The notes under the pieces: model-generated
What the model was told of the DNA's origin: nothing
The model's input: the letters and a program-made list of their open reading frames with translations, nothing else
The model's database searches: none
Made by a program: the position numbers and the translations under genes
In this document: positions 46,863 to 59,254 of the stretch, piece by piece
Numbering within the stretch: the first letter of the stretch is position 1
Layout: every line of letters starts with the position of its first letter
Assembly (NCBI RefSeq): GCF_020497125.1
Contig: NC_059081.1
Span: 18,447,105-18,511,104 of the forward strand
Reading direction: 5' to 3'
DNA from: Mauremys mutica
Lineage: Eukaryota; Chordata; Testudines; Geoemydidae
DNA length: 64,000 bases

Positions 46863-49800
46863 ATTGCCTTAAAATAGGATTCAGCCAATTTCCACTGATG
46901 CAACCAGAAAACAAATAAACAAACCCAAGGTACTTATGAACAGACAAAACATGATTCTGCATTCTTGATGGTATAGAGTAGGGAAAGTTTCTCCACTCTT
47001 TATAAAACCTCTTAAAACCAGACTTAGGGCTGTGTGTTTCACAACGGTAACTGCCATGTTTGAATCTGGCTGACAGGCATAATGCCTGCCCTCTGCTTCC
47101 TCTCAAGTTGGTGTTGAAATCTGTTGCCCTGCTAGTTCAGGGAGGGACAGCCAAGTTCAGTGCCGTAAGGAGCAAATTTTGCTAGACACCTGGTCCATTC
47201 TCTGTGGATTGTGTGCTCTAAGTCTCTCCCAGTGAGATATTAACTCACTGCAGAATTCAAAACATTTTCTGAATGCTTGGAAGCCAGGACGTGCATATAC
47301 AGCCATTGCATGGTCTTCGAGCAATGACCTACTCTTTCCTGACATGGTGGTAGGGCTATGGCCCACTTTTTGTTTTTTGAGTTACTTTCTCCTCAAAGAA
47401 AATTTTTATACCCTTCACTTGTTACGCAGCTAATTATCTTCAGCAAGGTGAAGGCAATGTTAATGTATGTGTTGAGATGACTATTGAAAACACAGATTAA
47501 CCTTTGCCCTTAAAACAAAACAAAACAAAAATCCCCCTCTGAATGCTGCCAGACTGACAGCCCTGTAGACTGAAGTTCTCCCAATCTGCAGGACTTGTTC
47601 AGGCACAGACAGTGGATATACAAATAGGGCCTGGCAAATCCATTCACTTTGTCTGTCAAAGTCAAGGACATTGGTACAGAGCTGGTAGAAATGTTTGTGG
47701 CAGTTCACTGATTTACTAATAATTTTTACAGGTATTTGGGTCTATTTTTTTTCCCCCGCTGGACTCTTCGCGATGAGTGCTCCTTTGAATGTTCGGTACT
47801 GCAGGATTGTTGCTCGATATTTGTGAAGGTTATGTAAGTCAAATAGTTCCTGTTCCCTGATTGTCTGACGAGATCATGGGGGTGTTGAATCACTCAGGTA
47901 AAGGTGGGGGGGAGCACTTAAGGAAGGTGACAAAGTAGGAGACAAGCAGGCCTAGGAAATTTTAGGGTACTCAAAATCTTTTCCTGTCTGCTTTTGCACA
48001 AGAAGGAGCGTTACATTAGGCTATGTACATGGACCTCACAATAGCTACTTTTCTTCCTGATTGAAGGAGTGGGGGAACGGGGGAGAAGAGATTATAAGTC
48101 AGTTTTATTGGTTGCTTAGTAGACTATACATTTAATTTTCTCTTGTCACATTCCCATCAAGAGAAATACAATGGATATACAAAGTGTTCAGGCAAGCACT
48201 TCTGACATGAACATACTTGTTCACATATGAATGCTTTTCTTTTCTTTTCTTTTCTTTTGCACTTGACTCTACCTGATTGGTCATGAGTAACTGTATTTGT
48301 ATAGGTAAAAAACTCCTCCCCAAACATTAATGTGGACATAAAATGGCTGCATGGGTTTTCCTGGAAAAGTGAACAAAAGAGGGCATGAATGTAACTGAAT
48401 CAAATGGTGAGCTGAGTTTAGCAAACATGTTCACAAATAAATTATTTCACTGTTTGCCCACATGTAAGTTGAACATGATTAGGGGCAGTGTGAGGTTGTA
48501 GGTGCTTATCATGTGTAGTTCCTACTTGGAGTAATACACGTCATCACATTTGCCAATAAATTCAAATGGTAGCCTAGGATCCTGATCCTTCATCTTCCAC
48601 TTGAGTCAGTGGGACTGATCACATGAGTAAGGGCTGCAGGACTGGAAGCAGCCATTTTGTATCTTCATCTATTTCTCTAGGAACTGTAGCCTAAACAGAC
48701 CTGTTACTGAGACTATTTGTTCACTTCTGAGTGAAAGTTTTGAAAAACATACAGGAGTGGCTATTCTAAAAATAGGTCTAGGGTACAGTCTGTGTTCAGG
48801 ACACTGTGTGCTAAGTGATGCTTTATCAACCTTAAAGAAAAGGTTATAAAAACAGGAAGAAGCATTGATATATCCAAGGACCCTGATAGCATTTCTATCT
48901 GTCTCTTTCCTTCTAGAAAGATCTCGTTGGGTGCTAAGGGAGGGTTGTCATAAACAAGGACACTTTTACTCCTTTTTCCTTAGGGTTTCTGTACAAAGAA
49001 CTTGGCACAATGCCCAGTTCAAACCACATTTGTTGACGTCTTAGGTAATCACATGCTCAGTCTTCTCACGTACTGTGGTTTCAATTTGTAACGGTTGTTT
49101 TGTGGTTTGGAAGATGTGTGGAGCACTGTCCCTTTTCTTTCAAAAATGCAAAAAAACAAACATCCCCCCTTCACTCACCCCCCCCCCCCCCGATGAAGGC
49201 AGAGCTGCTTGGGTAACAATTATTTCACCAAAAGTAAGTCCTTAAAGAAAGATTGACTGTTGTATGATTTAAAAACCAAACTAAGTACCCACTTCAGATT
49301 ACTTTAGCAAATATGTTAGCAGATAAAGTACATGCAATATATATTTCAGTGGCATTTACTGAATTTGAAGACACACTTTTAATCTCTCTGGGATATGGTC
49401 AAGATGCATCAAGGAGTTAGGAAATTCATAATCCATGTCTTTATACATTTTTAAGACTTGCAATTTATGCCTAGCCTTGGAGAATGATTTGGAAATGTTT
49501 TCAGCATACTGGCTAGTGAACCTGTATGTGTACTACTGCCTTTCTTTAAATATAGTGCCTAACCTGCAAAAGTATTTGTGACTATCACTTTTTAGCAACT
49601 GATCCACAAAGGGTTTAAATCCAATATCAGTGCAGCTGGGGAACATTCTCCTATAGGTCAAGGAGCAAAGACTTGATTCTTGGGTTCTATTCCCCTAACA
49701 GCTGCAAAGTCCATGAGACTTACACTGAATATTGTAGCTGATGACCATGAGGTCCATTTAGTTGCAGAATAATTTAGTATGTATTTATTCTGTGTTCAGA

Positions 49801-50040
49801 ACAGTTGATGTTTGATTCCTGGTCCTTAGATCATCAAGTGCTGAAGGGGTAGCATGATCAATTTCCTGTGACATGCCTTACATTTCAGAGAAGCTATACT
49901 TCTGCTGCCTTAAAGGAAGGGCACTGAGTATTTCCAATGGGAGTCCTGTACAGCTAGAAGGATAGCAGTTCTGATAGGGGAGTTGAGGGAGGCAGTGACA
50001 GTTAAATTGGTGGAATAATGGGGAAGATCTTCATTTTTTT
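46863..50040. other. intergenic, simple repeats only
   Basis: A (TTTTC)n tract lies at about 48234-48258 and a C12 run near 49180. No frame shows a domain. Confidence 0.5.
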
Positions 50041-50322
50041 AGGGTATGTCTACACTCCCCATGTTACAGCGCAGCCGCAACAGCGCTGTGCCATGGGCAG
50101 TGTAGTAACGCTTTATCACCGGGGGAGATCTCTCCCGGCGATAAAAAACCCCACCCCGAACGAAGGGTGGTAGCTTTATCGCTCGGAGTGCGGCTTCTGG
50201 TGATAAAGCGCTGTCTATACTGGTGCTTTTCAGCACTAAAACTTTTGTCACTAAGGGGGGTGTTTTTTCACACCTCTGAATGACTAAAGTTTTAGTGCTG
50301 AAAGTGGCAGTGTAGACACAAT
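50041..50322. repeat. MITE
   Basis: Starts AGGGTATGTCTACACTCC and ends GTGGCAGTGTAGACACA. Internal inverted pieces AGCACTAAAACTTTTG and CTAAAGTTTTAGTGCTG surround a GGGGGGTGTTTTTTCACACC block, as in the MITEs near 20.5 kb. Confidence 0.7.
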
Positions 50323-50507
50323 TAGAGTAATGTAGTTGACTGATGGGGGGAAACGTAATCCATTTGCAGAACAGTCATACCTTCCTGTTCTGATTTGCCC
50401 CCCAAGTCTTCACATAGAATCATAGAATTATAGGACTGGAAGGAATCCGGAGAGGTCATCTAGGTCCAGTTCCCTGCACTCAGAGCAGGATTAACTATTA
50501 TTTAAAC

Positions 50508-51038
50508 CAGGAAGGGGCAAAATATGGATTGTGGAGCGGGGGGGTGGGAGGGGCGGGGCAGAGGGCTCTGCATGCTGCCACTCTGAAGCCGCTCCAGGTA
50601 AGTGGCACTGGACTGGAGCCCGCACCCTGAACCCCAACCCCTGCCCTGAGCCCCCAACTTCATGCCCTGAGCCCCCTGCCACACCCTGCACCCCTCCTGC
50701 ACCACAATCTCCTGCCCTGAGCCCCCAACCCCCTCCTGCACCCTGTGCCCCTCTTGCACCCTAACCTCCTGTTCTGAGTCTGAAACTTCCTGTCCTGATC
50801 TCTCTCCTGCACTCTGCACCCATTCTGCACCTCAGCCCTCTGCCCTGAGCCCCCTCCTGTACCCCGCACCCCTCCTGCTTCCCAACTTCCTGCCCTGAGC
50901 CCCTTCCTGTACATCGCACCCCCTCCCACGCCCTGCTCTCCCTCCTGCACCCCAACCCCCTGCCCCTGCCTACATTCATGGCCCTGCATGCAATTTCCCC
51001 ACCCAGATGTGGCCCTCGGGCCAAAAAGTTTGCCCCTG
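50508..51038. mobile_element. hAT-type non-autonomous element in CR1
   Basis: The ends CAGGAAGGGGCAAAAT and (reverse complement) CAGGGGCAAACTTTTTGG. Flanks ATTTAAAC (50500-50507) and ATTTAGAC (51039-51046) form an 8-bp duplication with one mismatch, inside the ATTTAGACC of CR1. The interior is a degenerate array of CCCTGAGCCCCC / CTCCTGCACC units, which explains the open frames on both strands. Confidence 0.87.
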
Positions 51039-51660
51039 ATTTAGACCATCTTTGACAGTGTCTGTCTAACCTGCTCTTAAAAATCTCCAATGATGGAGAT
51101 TTCACAGCCTCCCTAGGCAATTTATTCTAGTGCTTAATCACCCCCTGACATTAGGAAGTTTTTCCTACTGTCCAACCTAAACTGCCCTTATTGCAATTTA
51201 AGCCCATTGCTTCTTGTCCAATCCTCAAAGGTTAAAGAGAACAATTTTTCTCCCTCCTCCTTGTAACAATATTTTATGTACTTGAAAACTGGTATCATGT
51301 CTCTACTCAGTCCTTTATTCTGCAGACTAAACAAACCCAGTTTTTCCATTTTTACACATAGGTCATGTTTTCTAGACCTTTAATCATTTTTGTTGCTCTT
51401 CTCTGGACTTTATCCAATTTGTCCACATCTTTCCTGAAATGTGGCACCCAGAACTGGACACAATACTCCAGTTGAGACCTAAACACCACGGAGAAGAGCA
51501 GAAGAATTACTTCTCAGGTTTTGCATACAACACTCCTTCAAATATATCCTAGAATGATGTTTGCTTTTTTTGCAACAGTGTTACACTGTTGACTCATATT
51601 TAGCTTGTGATCAATCCACTCTGACCCCCAGACCCCTTTCTGTAGTACTTCTACCTAGGC

Positions 51661-51883
51661 CAGTGGTTCTCAAACTTTTGTACTGGTGACCCCTCTCACA
51701 TAACGAGCCTCTGGGTGCGACCCCTCCTTATAAATTAAAAACAAATTTTTGTATATTTAACACCATTATAAAAGCTGGAGACAAAGTGGAGTTTGGGGTG
51801 GAGGCTGACAGTTTGCAACCCCCCCCCATGTAATAACCTCATGACCCCCTGAGGGGTCCCAACTCCCAGTTTGAGAACCCCTG
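51661..51883. mobile_element. hAT-type MITE in CR1
   Basis: The ends CAGTGGTTCTCAAACTTT and CAGTTTGAGAACCCCTG are inverted repeats of about 17 bp typical of hAT MITEs. Flanks ACCTAGGC (51653-51660) and TCCTAGGG (51884-51891) share the inner six bases of an 8-bp duplication. Confidence 0.85.
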
Positions 51884-51891
51884 TCCTAGGG

Positions 51892-51957
51892 GTCATTTCC
51901 CATTGTGTATGTGTGCAACTGATTGTCATTTCCCATTGTGTATGTGTGCAACTGATT
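51892..51957. repeat. 33-bp perfect tandem duplication
   Basis: Two adjacent identical 33-bp units beginning GTCATTTCCCATTGTG, directly next to the MITE insertion point within CR1. The other CR1 copy (9958) has one unit. Confidence 0.9.
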
Positions 51958-52335
51958 GTTCCTTCCTAAGTGAAGTACTTTGCATTTGTCCTCATTGAAT
52001 GTCATCCTAGTTACTTCAGACCATTACTCCAGTTTGTTCAGATCATTTTGAATTTTAATTCTATTCTTCAAAGCACTTTCAACCCCTCCCAACTTGGTAT
52101 CACCCACAAACTTTATAAGTGTACTCGCTATGCCATTATCTAAATAATTGATGAAGATACTGAACAGAATCAAACATGTTTTAACTTATCTGTCTTTCAA
52201 TGTTTTTTCTCTATGGCACCTATCCTTTTGGTATTTAAGTAGTGTCTGAGTTAGATTGTAAACTGTTTGGGGCAGGAATCTTGTCTCTTTTTACTTTTGT
52301 AAAGTGCTATGAACACACAGGCAGCTCACTAAATA

Positions 52336-52385
52336 ATAGAGCTGTAGGGTTGGAAGGGACCTCAATAGGTCATCTAGCCCTGTAG
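52336..52385 (-). repeat. CR1 3'-end stub
   Basis: GGGTTGGAAGGGACCTCAAT followed by AGGTCATCTAGCCC is the last part of CR1. It is very short. Confidence 0.6.
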
Positions 52386-52514
52386 AAAATAATTTGTTAT
52401 TAAGCTACAAAATGTGAGCTGCAGCTTGAAGCCTTTATTTAATCTTCGCTAAGGCAAGCCCCCCACTGAATTCAATGCAAGACTTGACTGAGTAAGGACT
52501 TCAAGCTCTGGGGA

Positions 52515-54240
52515 GATGTGAATGGGTTCCCCCTTCAGCTTCTAGAAACCTTGGCTAGTGAGCCCTCTGGATGAATTAAACAGCATATGCAATCCACCAG
52601 GTACCTTAATCAAGTACTCTTTATTATTGTTTTCTCCATTGTGCTCCAGGTACAACACAAACATAGCAGCAGTTAGGAACCCCACTTTTATGCCCTGGCT
52701 TTTATACTGCTTGCCTTCTCCGAGCCATCCAGCTGGTGAGCTAATTATCTTATCAGCTTCACTACAAGTGCAAATGATCCCTTCTAACCTTCCAAACCTG
52801 CTCCTACTCTAACCATACACAATAACCCCAATCACCCCAGTCCAGCTGCTATCTTCCCCCAGTCCATATTCCAGATATGACAGTCCCACTTAATGTGGCC
52901 TTCCCCTCTGCCACCCCGACTGGGAGCAGGTTATATCCTGGCTGGCTGAAGTGGCCATTCTTTCCTCCTCTTTTGTACTCGCAGGTCTTACTGCTTGAGT
53001 GATCTTGCCTCCTCACTCCTGCTTGTGTTGGACAAGTTCCTTGGAAAATCCACTTCAACACACACTTCAGCCAATTTTACTATTGCCTCCACCATCTCTG
53101 GTTGCTGTCTTCTCATCCAGATCTTGGTATCTGGGAGGATCTGTGTAAATTGCCCTAATATCATGGCTTCCATAACCACTTCCACATCTTGCCCCCTTGG
53201 CCTCAGCCATTGGTTGGCTTAATCAATCAACTTCTGTGCAAATGCTCTGGGCCTTATCCCATAAGTCCACCTGGCCGGGGCCAATCAGAGGGGAGAGGGG
53301 GGACAGGAGGGCCACTTGGCCTGGGCCTCAAGCTCAAAGGGGCCTCAAATTTAGACACTTGTTAATTTTTTGACATTTGATAAGTTTTGCAATTTGTTTT
53401 TATGCGCATCCCTATCGGACCAAAATGTGGCGCACTCTCTCAACTATGGGACAAGAGCGTTTGAATGGGCTCGCCATGCTTAATATCAACTGTGACATTG
53501 CACGAAAGCTAGATTTTTCCTCAATAATTAGTGCATTTGCACAGAAAAAGTCTAGAAAAACATTTGTTAAATAAGAAAATATTCACCATTATGTCTCACT
53601 CTTTTTTTGGTGCCTTATTTTGTTTTCATGTGTTGTCATTTTTTATTTTTATTATGGCTAGGAGTCTCAAAAGCAGGAAGTGGCCCAGTCTCTCTGGACC
53701 TCTGAGAGGGCCTGCACCTGGCCACCCTAAATTTCTGTTGGTATTTTTTGGCTGAAAGTGTACACGGTCCAACATAGCAACCTTTAACATGTCATAGTTC
53801 TTGGCCTGCTCCTTGCTCAATGCTATGTAAGTGGTTTGAGCGTCTCCTGTCAGATAAGAGGCTAACTGTAGGGCTTGTAATCCTTTACCTCAGCCTGTGC
53901 CAGCAGCAATGCTTTTGGGAGTCAGTAAGAATGCATGAGCATCATCCCCAGGGCCCATTTTACAAAATGTCAGCCCCAGCCCCACCCCCTCTGCCTGACT
54001 TCTGTTCTCTGCAGCAGAACTTATCATGTTTTGTATTAACTGCTGCAGTACCTGGGCCTGTTCCTGCATGAACTTCTGGAACATTCACTGTTGTTCTTTC
54101 TGCTATTCCAGCAGAGCTTGTCACTCGCTCTGCTGAGTCTGCTGGAATGCCTGCAGCATCCTCTGCATCTCCTTTTGTTGCTCTACCAGCCATCATATCA
54201 ACTCCTCCATCATTTCCCCAGTTCAGCTTGTTGCCTGATC
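52515..54240 (-). mobile_element. decayed LTR retrotransposon, gag region
   Basis: Minus-strand frames give pieces of one gag-like polyprotein in order: 53960-54196 and 53890-54084 (N-terminal, Gln-rich, with MGPGDDAHAFLLT); 53626-53820 (LSKEQAKNYDMLKVAMLD); 52988-53185 (AMILGQFTQILPDTKIWMRRQQPE), which reads like a SCAN-type fold. SCAN-like gag is known from Gmr1-like Ty3/gypsy elements. The piece is split by a hAT remnant (53276-53714) and shifts frame elsewhere. A possible LTR with AATAAAG on the minus strand lies near 52610-52630. Protease and reverse transcriptase are absent. Non-functional. Confidence 0.65.
53276..53714 (+). mobile_element. internally deleted hAT element with transposase C-terminus
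   Basis: Perfect 8-bp duplications CACCTGGC (53268-53275 and 53715-53722) flank ends CGGGGCC and GGGCCTG. The plus frame 53377-53574 carries LSTMGQERLNGLAML, typical of the C-terminal dimerisation region of hAT transposases. The catalytic core is missing, so it is a dead remnant inserted in the gag-like region. Confidence 0.85.
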
Positions 54241-54244
54241 TAGG

Positions 54245-55443
54245 GTGTGTTAATAATATTAATTTAATGTATCAATTTAATTTAATTTTACTTTTGAATT
54301 TTCTATTAATTATTGATAATAAATAATTATTAATATTAATTAGTATGGGTTTTAGGCTCGCCAATCTGTTTGATCAGAAGATAAAAGTTCTTGACCCAAA
54401 TCAGGCTCCACGGAATTTACAAAGGACCCTCTGGGGTATGACAGGAAGCTCACACTGAGGCAGATATAGTCATAAAGACCTTTTATTAAAATCAATGAAA
54501 TAGTAAGTAAATGGTAAAATAATCAGAGTTACAAAGTTACAATTGTCTTACTGTTATTCAAAAGATACATATGGTAATACAATATTATATGCTGCAAAAC
54601 TTGGGTTAATATATTCACACCTTATCTTGATAACCTGGTGTTGAAAGACACAGGACCTCGCTTCTGGGAGTTCGAGTTTCTCACCTCTTGCAGAGGTGTG
54701 CAGAGGAAACTAATGTGAAGAGCTGTCAAAGCTAACTTAGAGTTTACTTAACTAACTTAAACTTAAAATTAAAACCTAATAAACAAAACTAAGAACAAAA
54801 GTTTTGGGAAACCAAGCTTAGCCTAGTCCCCTTGGAACTTAAAGTTTGAAAAGAAAATAAGTACGGCCTACTAATAGTTGTTAGCCATCGTGGATGGATA
54901 GCATCGATAGTTTGATGAAGATGAAGATAGTGAGGTGCGTCATTTCTTTTATAGGGCACAATTGCCAGAAATTCTTCCTCTTATGTCCAAATTTCATTCC
55001 TCACCCACAGAAATGTTAGGGTACACTTACCCCATAGGCTAGTATGTATGTATGTATTGTTGACATGTACGTACGCACATAAGTTTCCTTGTACTATATC
55101 TGTTAAATCAATAGGTACAACTTCGAAAGAAACCCCTATGCCATTCTTCATTGTCTATTGGTCTAGGTAAAAGGTCTTAGACCTAGGCGTACTGAAATCT
55201 ATTTAGGTAACAAGATGAAGGTCAACTTTACTTTCTGGGTAAAAGGTCTTAATATAGATATGCTAACTTTGCCTTAGCTTAACATATAGGTTTTTGGCCT
55301 GTAGGTCTCTTGCATTACAGCTAAACTTATTTTTAATATAAATCTATAAACCTATTACAATACATCAAATACTTAAACTTATAAGAAAAGATATATCTAT
55401 GCAAGCAAGCAGATAAATCCTTTAGGCTACAGCCTGTCCTCAC
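54245..55443 (-). repeat. LTR-like block, possible solo LTR
   Basis: In minus orientation it starts TGTGAGGACAGGCTGTAGCC, contains AATAAA near 54480, and ends ATTATTAACACA. TG...CA ends with an internal poly(A) signal and about 1.2 kb length fit a retroviral-type LTR. It sits just upstream of the gag-like start of the neighbouring element. I could not find a target duplication, so insertion versus part of the same element is open. Confidence 0.45.
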
Positions 55444-55545
55444 ACCGGCTGCCTCCCAATCCTCCTGGCTCTGGCTGACAAGCGGAGCCCAGACAAGCCT
55501 GAATGAGTTCTCCCTTCAGCTCCTGGAAACCCTGGCTGGCAGGAC
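55444..55545 (-). repeat. flank of the gag-like element beyond the LTR block
   Basis: TTCTCCCTTCAGCTCCTGG here resembles TTCCCCCTTCAGCTTCTAG at 52531-52549. The pair may be remains of two LTR ends of one retroelement. Confidence 0.35.
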
Positions 55546-55760
55546 CAGCTCTAGGCACCAGCAAACAAGCATGTGCTTGGGGCGGCACAATTCCAGGGGC
55601 AGCATTCCAGCCACTTTTTTTTTGATTTGGCAGTTGCGCTCTTGGAGGGTTTTTTTGTTTTGTCCTGTTCTAACCACACCCAGTAGCCTGGGTGCCCCAA
55701 ATGACCAGGGGGTTGGCTTCCCATAGGTTCTATTTTTGGCTGCTAAAAGCACCCTGTCAT
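55543..55760. repeat. hAT-like terminal fragment
   Basis: CAGGACCAGCTCTAGGCACC and ATGTGCTTGGGGCGGCAC resemble the left ends of the elements at 18432 and 31567. The right end was not found. Confidence 0.5.
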
Positions 55761-58550
55761 AGGAAGGATGTTTTGTCCTGTAAAATATATATGAAACTGG
55801 AAGTTAAAATTCCTATGGCTTATATCTAAAAGAGTAGTAATTACCAACTGCTGTCCTATTCCTTCTTCAAATTAAACAGATTCTAATGTCCAAGGCCATG
55901 TATCTGTGTGTGAGCTCTTGCTGAGCATATCACAGCCTCTCTTTTGACCTACAGAGCTACTGCACTACTAGTATCTAACTTAAATATTTGCACCTTAAGA
56001 TATCTGGAGTTCAAAAGGTACAATATAAAGATAAATTCTATTCTATATTGTTTGTTTATCAGAAGAGGGATCAAAATCACTGATCTGTTAGTTTACTGAT
56101 TCAGTGCATAAGTGTCACTGTTGTAAAGAAACCTTGAGAAAAAGCCAATCGTGACCGATTCCGAATGATTGTCCAAAACAAACAGTTGAAATCATGGATG
56201 ACAGAGACAGACAAAACCTCTCTGGCCATCTATCTGTGCTCTTGCCAGTGCAAGGCTGCATGCTGCAAGACAAGCAGCAAACCAAGACCAAGCAAATCAA
56301 AACAAACCCAAGGCAAACTAGTCCACAGTCCATTACTCAGGAGAGCAGTGTCTGATGCATTAGGAAGACAGGATTTCCATGGTGTTAATTTTTAGGGATT
56401 TGGATGCCTAGTTCCTTTTAAAATTAATGCAAATTGGTTGTCCTAAGAAGCTTTGACAATCTCAGCCTTCAGTCCTAATGTGCCATTTTTCTGAAATAGA
56501 GGGAAGTCCTTTTTTCTATATTAATTACGAAATTGTGCTTGGAGGTTATCATATGTATATGCTGTAGAGAATTAGAAGATGCATTTTGGCTGTGATTATG
56601 AATCAGGCATACATACCGAAATGGAGGTGAGTGAATAAATAAAAGTATTGCCCCCACTTCTAGGTAAGGAATGGAATAGCACATAAGCTGTAACAATGCA
56701 AAAACTGTACAGTTTACTGTCCGAACGGGCAGGTGGACAAGGAATGGCAGTGAGTGCTTTATTGGCCCCATGCCCATTCTCTGGGTGAAAGTTGGTGGAA
56801 ATAATACTTATTGCTGAGTAACAAAACACTAAGGATCAGGTAGGTTTACATTTGACGCACTGTAGACTATACCTTTATGTGGAATGCACCTTCCAGCTTC
56901 CACACAGATAAATTCCAACCTATAGGGGCAACTTGTTTTACTTAACTTGCGAGGATTCATGCAGTAAAATTAAACAGGACCAGACACTGGCTGGAAGATA
57001 GAGGGAGAGGGAAAAGAGCATGTTAAAAATATTCTCTACACAACCATTGTGTATGCAAGTCAGCAGTAAACATATGCACAGTGGTTAAAGAGCAGCTTGT
57101 TCCTGTGAAAGTATCACCCTTACAATGCTTGAAAGGAAAGGTCTGTGTCAGCTTAATTAACTCCTTGTAAGTGCTAGTAACTTAAGTAAGATCTCCCCAG
57201 GAGCCAGTCTAACTTGTGCACCCGGCTTTTCAGAAAATTTGTACAGAGAAACACGAAAGAAATGTAAAAAATGAACAAAGACTGGATCCTGGCATTGTTC
57301 TCCCTCTGAAGTTAAATTTTTTATGTGTGGAATGAAGGGTGCATTGGATAAGTAAGGTTAAACAGTGAAGAGAACAAAAAATAGCCAGGGAAGGAAAGGC
57401 AAACAATAAGAAGTTCATAAGAAGCAAACCATCAGATAGGAGGAGAGACAGTAGGGCCATTGAGGGGCAAGAGCATGAAAAGTTAGCAACAGATGAAGCT
57501 GATAGTCATTCTCCATTTCAGTAGTTCCACAATCAATAAAAAGTAACTCATTCTGGGCAGGATGGGGAGAAATAAGGGTTCCCTCTGTAACAGAGCAGGC
57601 CTGTTTGAAATGTTGTGAGCTGAGTTGAATTACAAATGGGGATTCAGAGGGAAATAGGGGGAAGCCTTTGGGGGAATTTGCTCTAGCTCATTAAGAACAG
57701 GGATTCCAGGGACTAATGTCTCATCCATAAAAAGAAACCAGGGAGAATGCAGGAAATAACCTTCAGTTCTGGGCAAGTATTAAAAATACTGATAAACACA
57801 AATTAGCTAAAATAAAAATCTCTGCCTGTGCATAGGTGTTTTTGTCCATCTAAAAATAAGGTAATTTAATGCTTGTGAGAGTGAGACACATTATGAGCCC
57901 TGCAGACAGAAAACCTCAGCTTATTCCCAAAGAGGGTATAGCATGGGGAGCAGAAGACCTGGGTGGGGCACATCATGATTTCTGTCCCCCCAGCTGTTAA
58001 TTAGGAATCCTCTATCCTTTCAATCTGATTTCTATCTAATCTTAGTTATCAACCAATCTAATCTAATTATTTATATTTTTATAAACTCATCCGTCCCAAT
58101 GGTATCACTGTGGTGTTAGCTGGGACATATCACAAGTTCCCTTCTCCTGCCATTAAATAGGAAACCTCCTTCCACCATTCCTCTAAGCCTAACACACCAG
58201 GTCTGCACACTTTGAGTTAGGAGAATGGTGATGGAGACTTGCTATTTAATATCAATAAGGGGGAGCTTGTGGCATGCCCCCGCCAGGATCACAATAAAGT
58301 GGTAGATAGTCTGATTCCATGGAGGACTGAAGTAATCACCATGAACAGCTCATCACATTAGCACTTGAATCTGCCCAAGTTCTGTGGGAATTCCATGGCT
58401 AGGGCATTCTAGTTTTGGCAGCATAGTCCTTACTGCCCCACTTGTCTCTCTAATCCTTAACCTTCAGAAACTACCTGTGGTTACAAGAGGGAGTGTAGTC
58501 TCCATACACATTTCATCCTTTCTGCTGTGATGGCCAACAAGCAGGGCTGG
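55761..58550. other. intergenic, no feature recognised
   Basis: Nearly 2.8 kb with frames of at most 100 aa and no domain. Confidence 0.55.
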
Positions 58551-58924
58551 ATTTAGGGGCAGGCGACCCAGGTGACCATTTGGGATGTCGGGCTTGTGGG
58601 GGCGCTGGGCGCAGGGTGCTGTTTTTGTTGTTAGCGACAAACAGGAAAATAGAATGTTTGAAGTAACATGTTTCAGGTATTCTGTATGTGGAATTTTTCA
58701 TTCTGTTTTAATTATGTAACTGATTTCTCAAGCAATTTAGATACATTTGGAGTAAAAAACAAACAACTGTAGATATGTTGATACATGGGGAATGTTTGGA
58801 CCTCTACATCAAATTGGACAACATCTGTCACATTTTGCAACACGGGAAGAACTCTCCACCCCAAGTTCTCCAATTTATTCATGATGTAGAGCTGAAGGAC
58901 ACTTTTCCTATTGTGTGACTAGCT

Positions 58925-59131
58925 TTGAGGATTCTGCTCACTTTGCCAGTCTCAGTTGTTAGTGGTGAGCGCAGCTTTTTGAAGCTCAGACTCATTAAAA
59001 CATATCTTCGATCGACAATGGCCGACAAGAGACTGACATCATTTGCTATTTTATCGCTTGAAAAGGCCATTGGCCAGTCTTTGGATCTCTCTGATGCTGT
59101 GCATCAGTTTGTGAGAGCACAAACCTTTTGA
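58925..59131 (+). pseudogene. hAT transposase C-terminal (dimerisation) fragment
   Basis: The frame reads LTLPVSVVSGERSFLKLRLI followed by STMADKRL, the hallmark of the hAT C-terminal dimerisation domain. Upstream the same frame continues (HDVELKDTFPIV) but is cut by a TGA just before 58925, and the catalytic domain cannot be traced. Pseudogene of a ZMYM/hAT-like transposase. Confidence 0.85.
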
Positions 59132-59254
59132 ACTAAAGGACTAGGTTTAACATTCTAAGGCTATCACCTATGGTAAAACACCTATGATAAAAGCAACCTT
59201 TTGAACTAAAGGACTAGGTTTAACATTCTAAGGCTATCACCTATGGTAAAACAC
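59122..59254 (+). repeat. 60-bp duplication after the hAT stop codon
   Basis: 59122-59181 and 59195-59254 read as identical 60-bp copies separated by 13 bp (period 73). The first copy covers the transposase stop. Confidence 0.9.

Larger units (their letters stand above)
50414..52175 (-). repeat. CR1 LINE with two hAT insertions
   Basis: The 3' end ATAGAATCATAGAATTATAGG at 50414 is followed, on the far side of an inserted element, by the same ordered blocks as the copy at 9258. The CR1 is interrupted at 50508-51038 and 51661-51883. It extends 5' to the ADDT-region equivalent (about 52080-52175). No long frames remain. Confidence 0.9.

Noticed and set aside
51661..51883. Part of CR1
   Set aside because: Interrupts CR1 colinearity, has its own inverted ends and an 8-bp duplication; it is a separate hAT-type MITE.
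54245..55443. Complete endogenous retrovirus
   Set aside because: Only one LTR-like block and neighbouring gag-like fragments are seen; no pol or env sequence was recognised.
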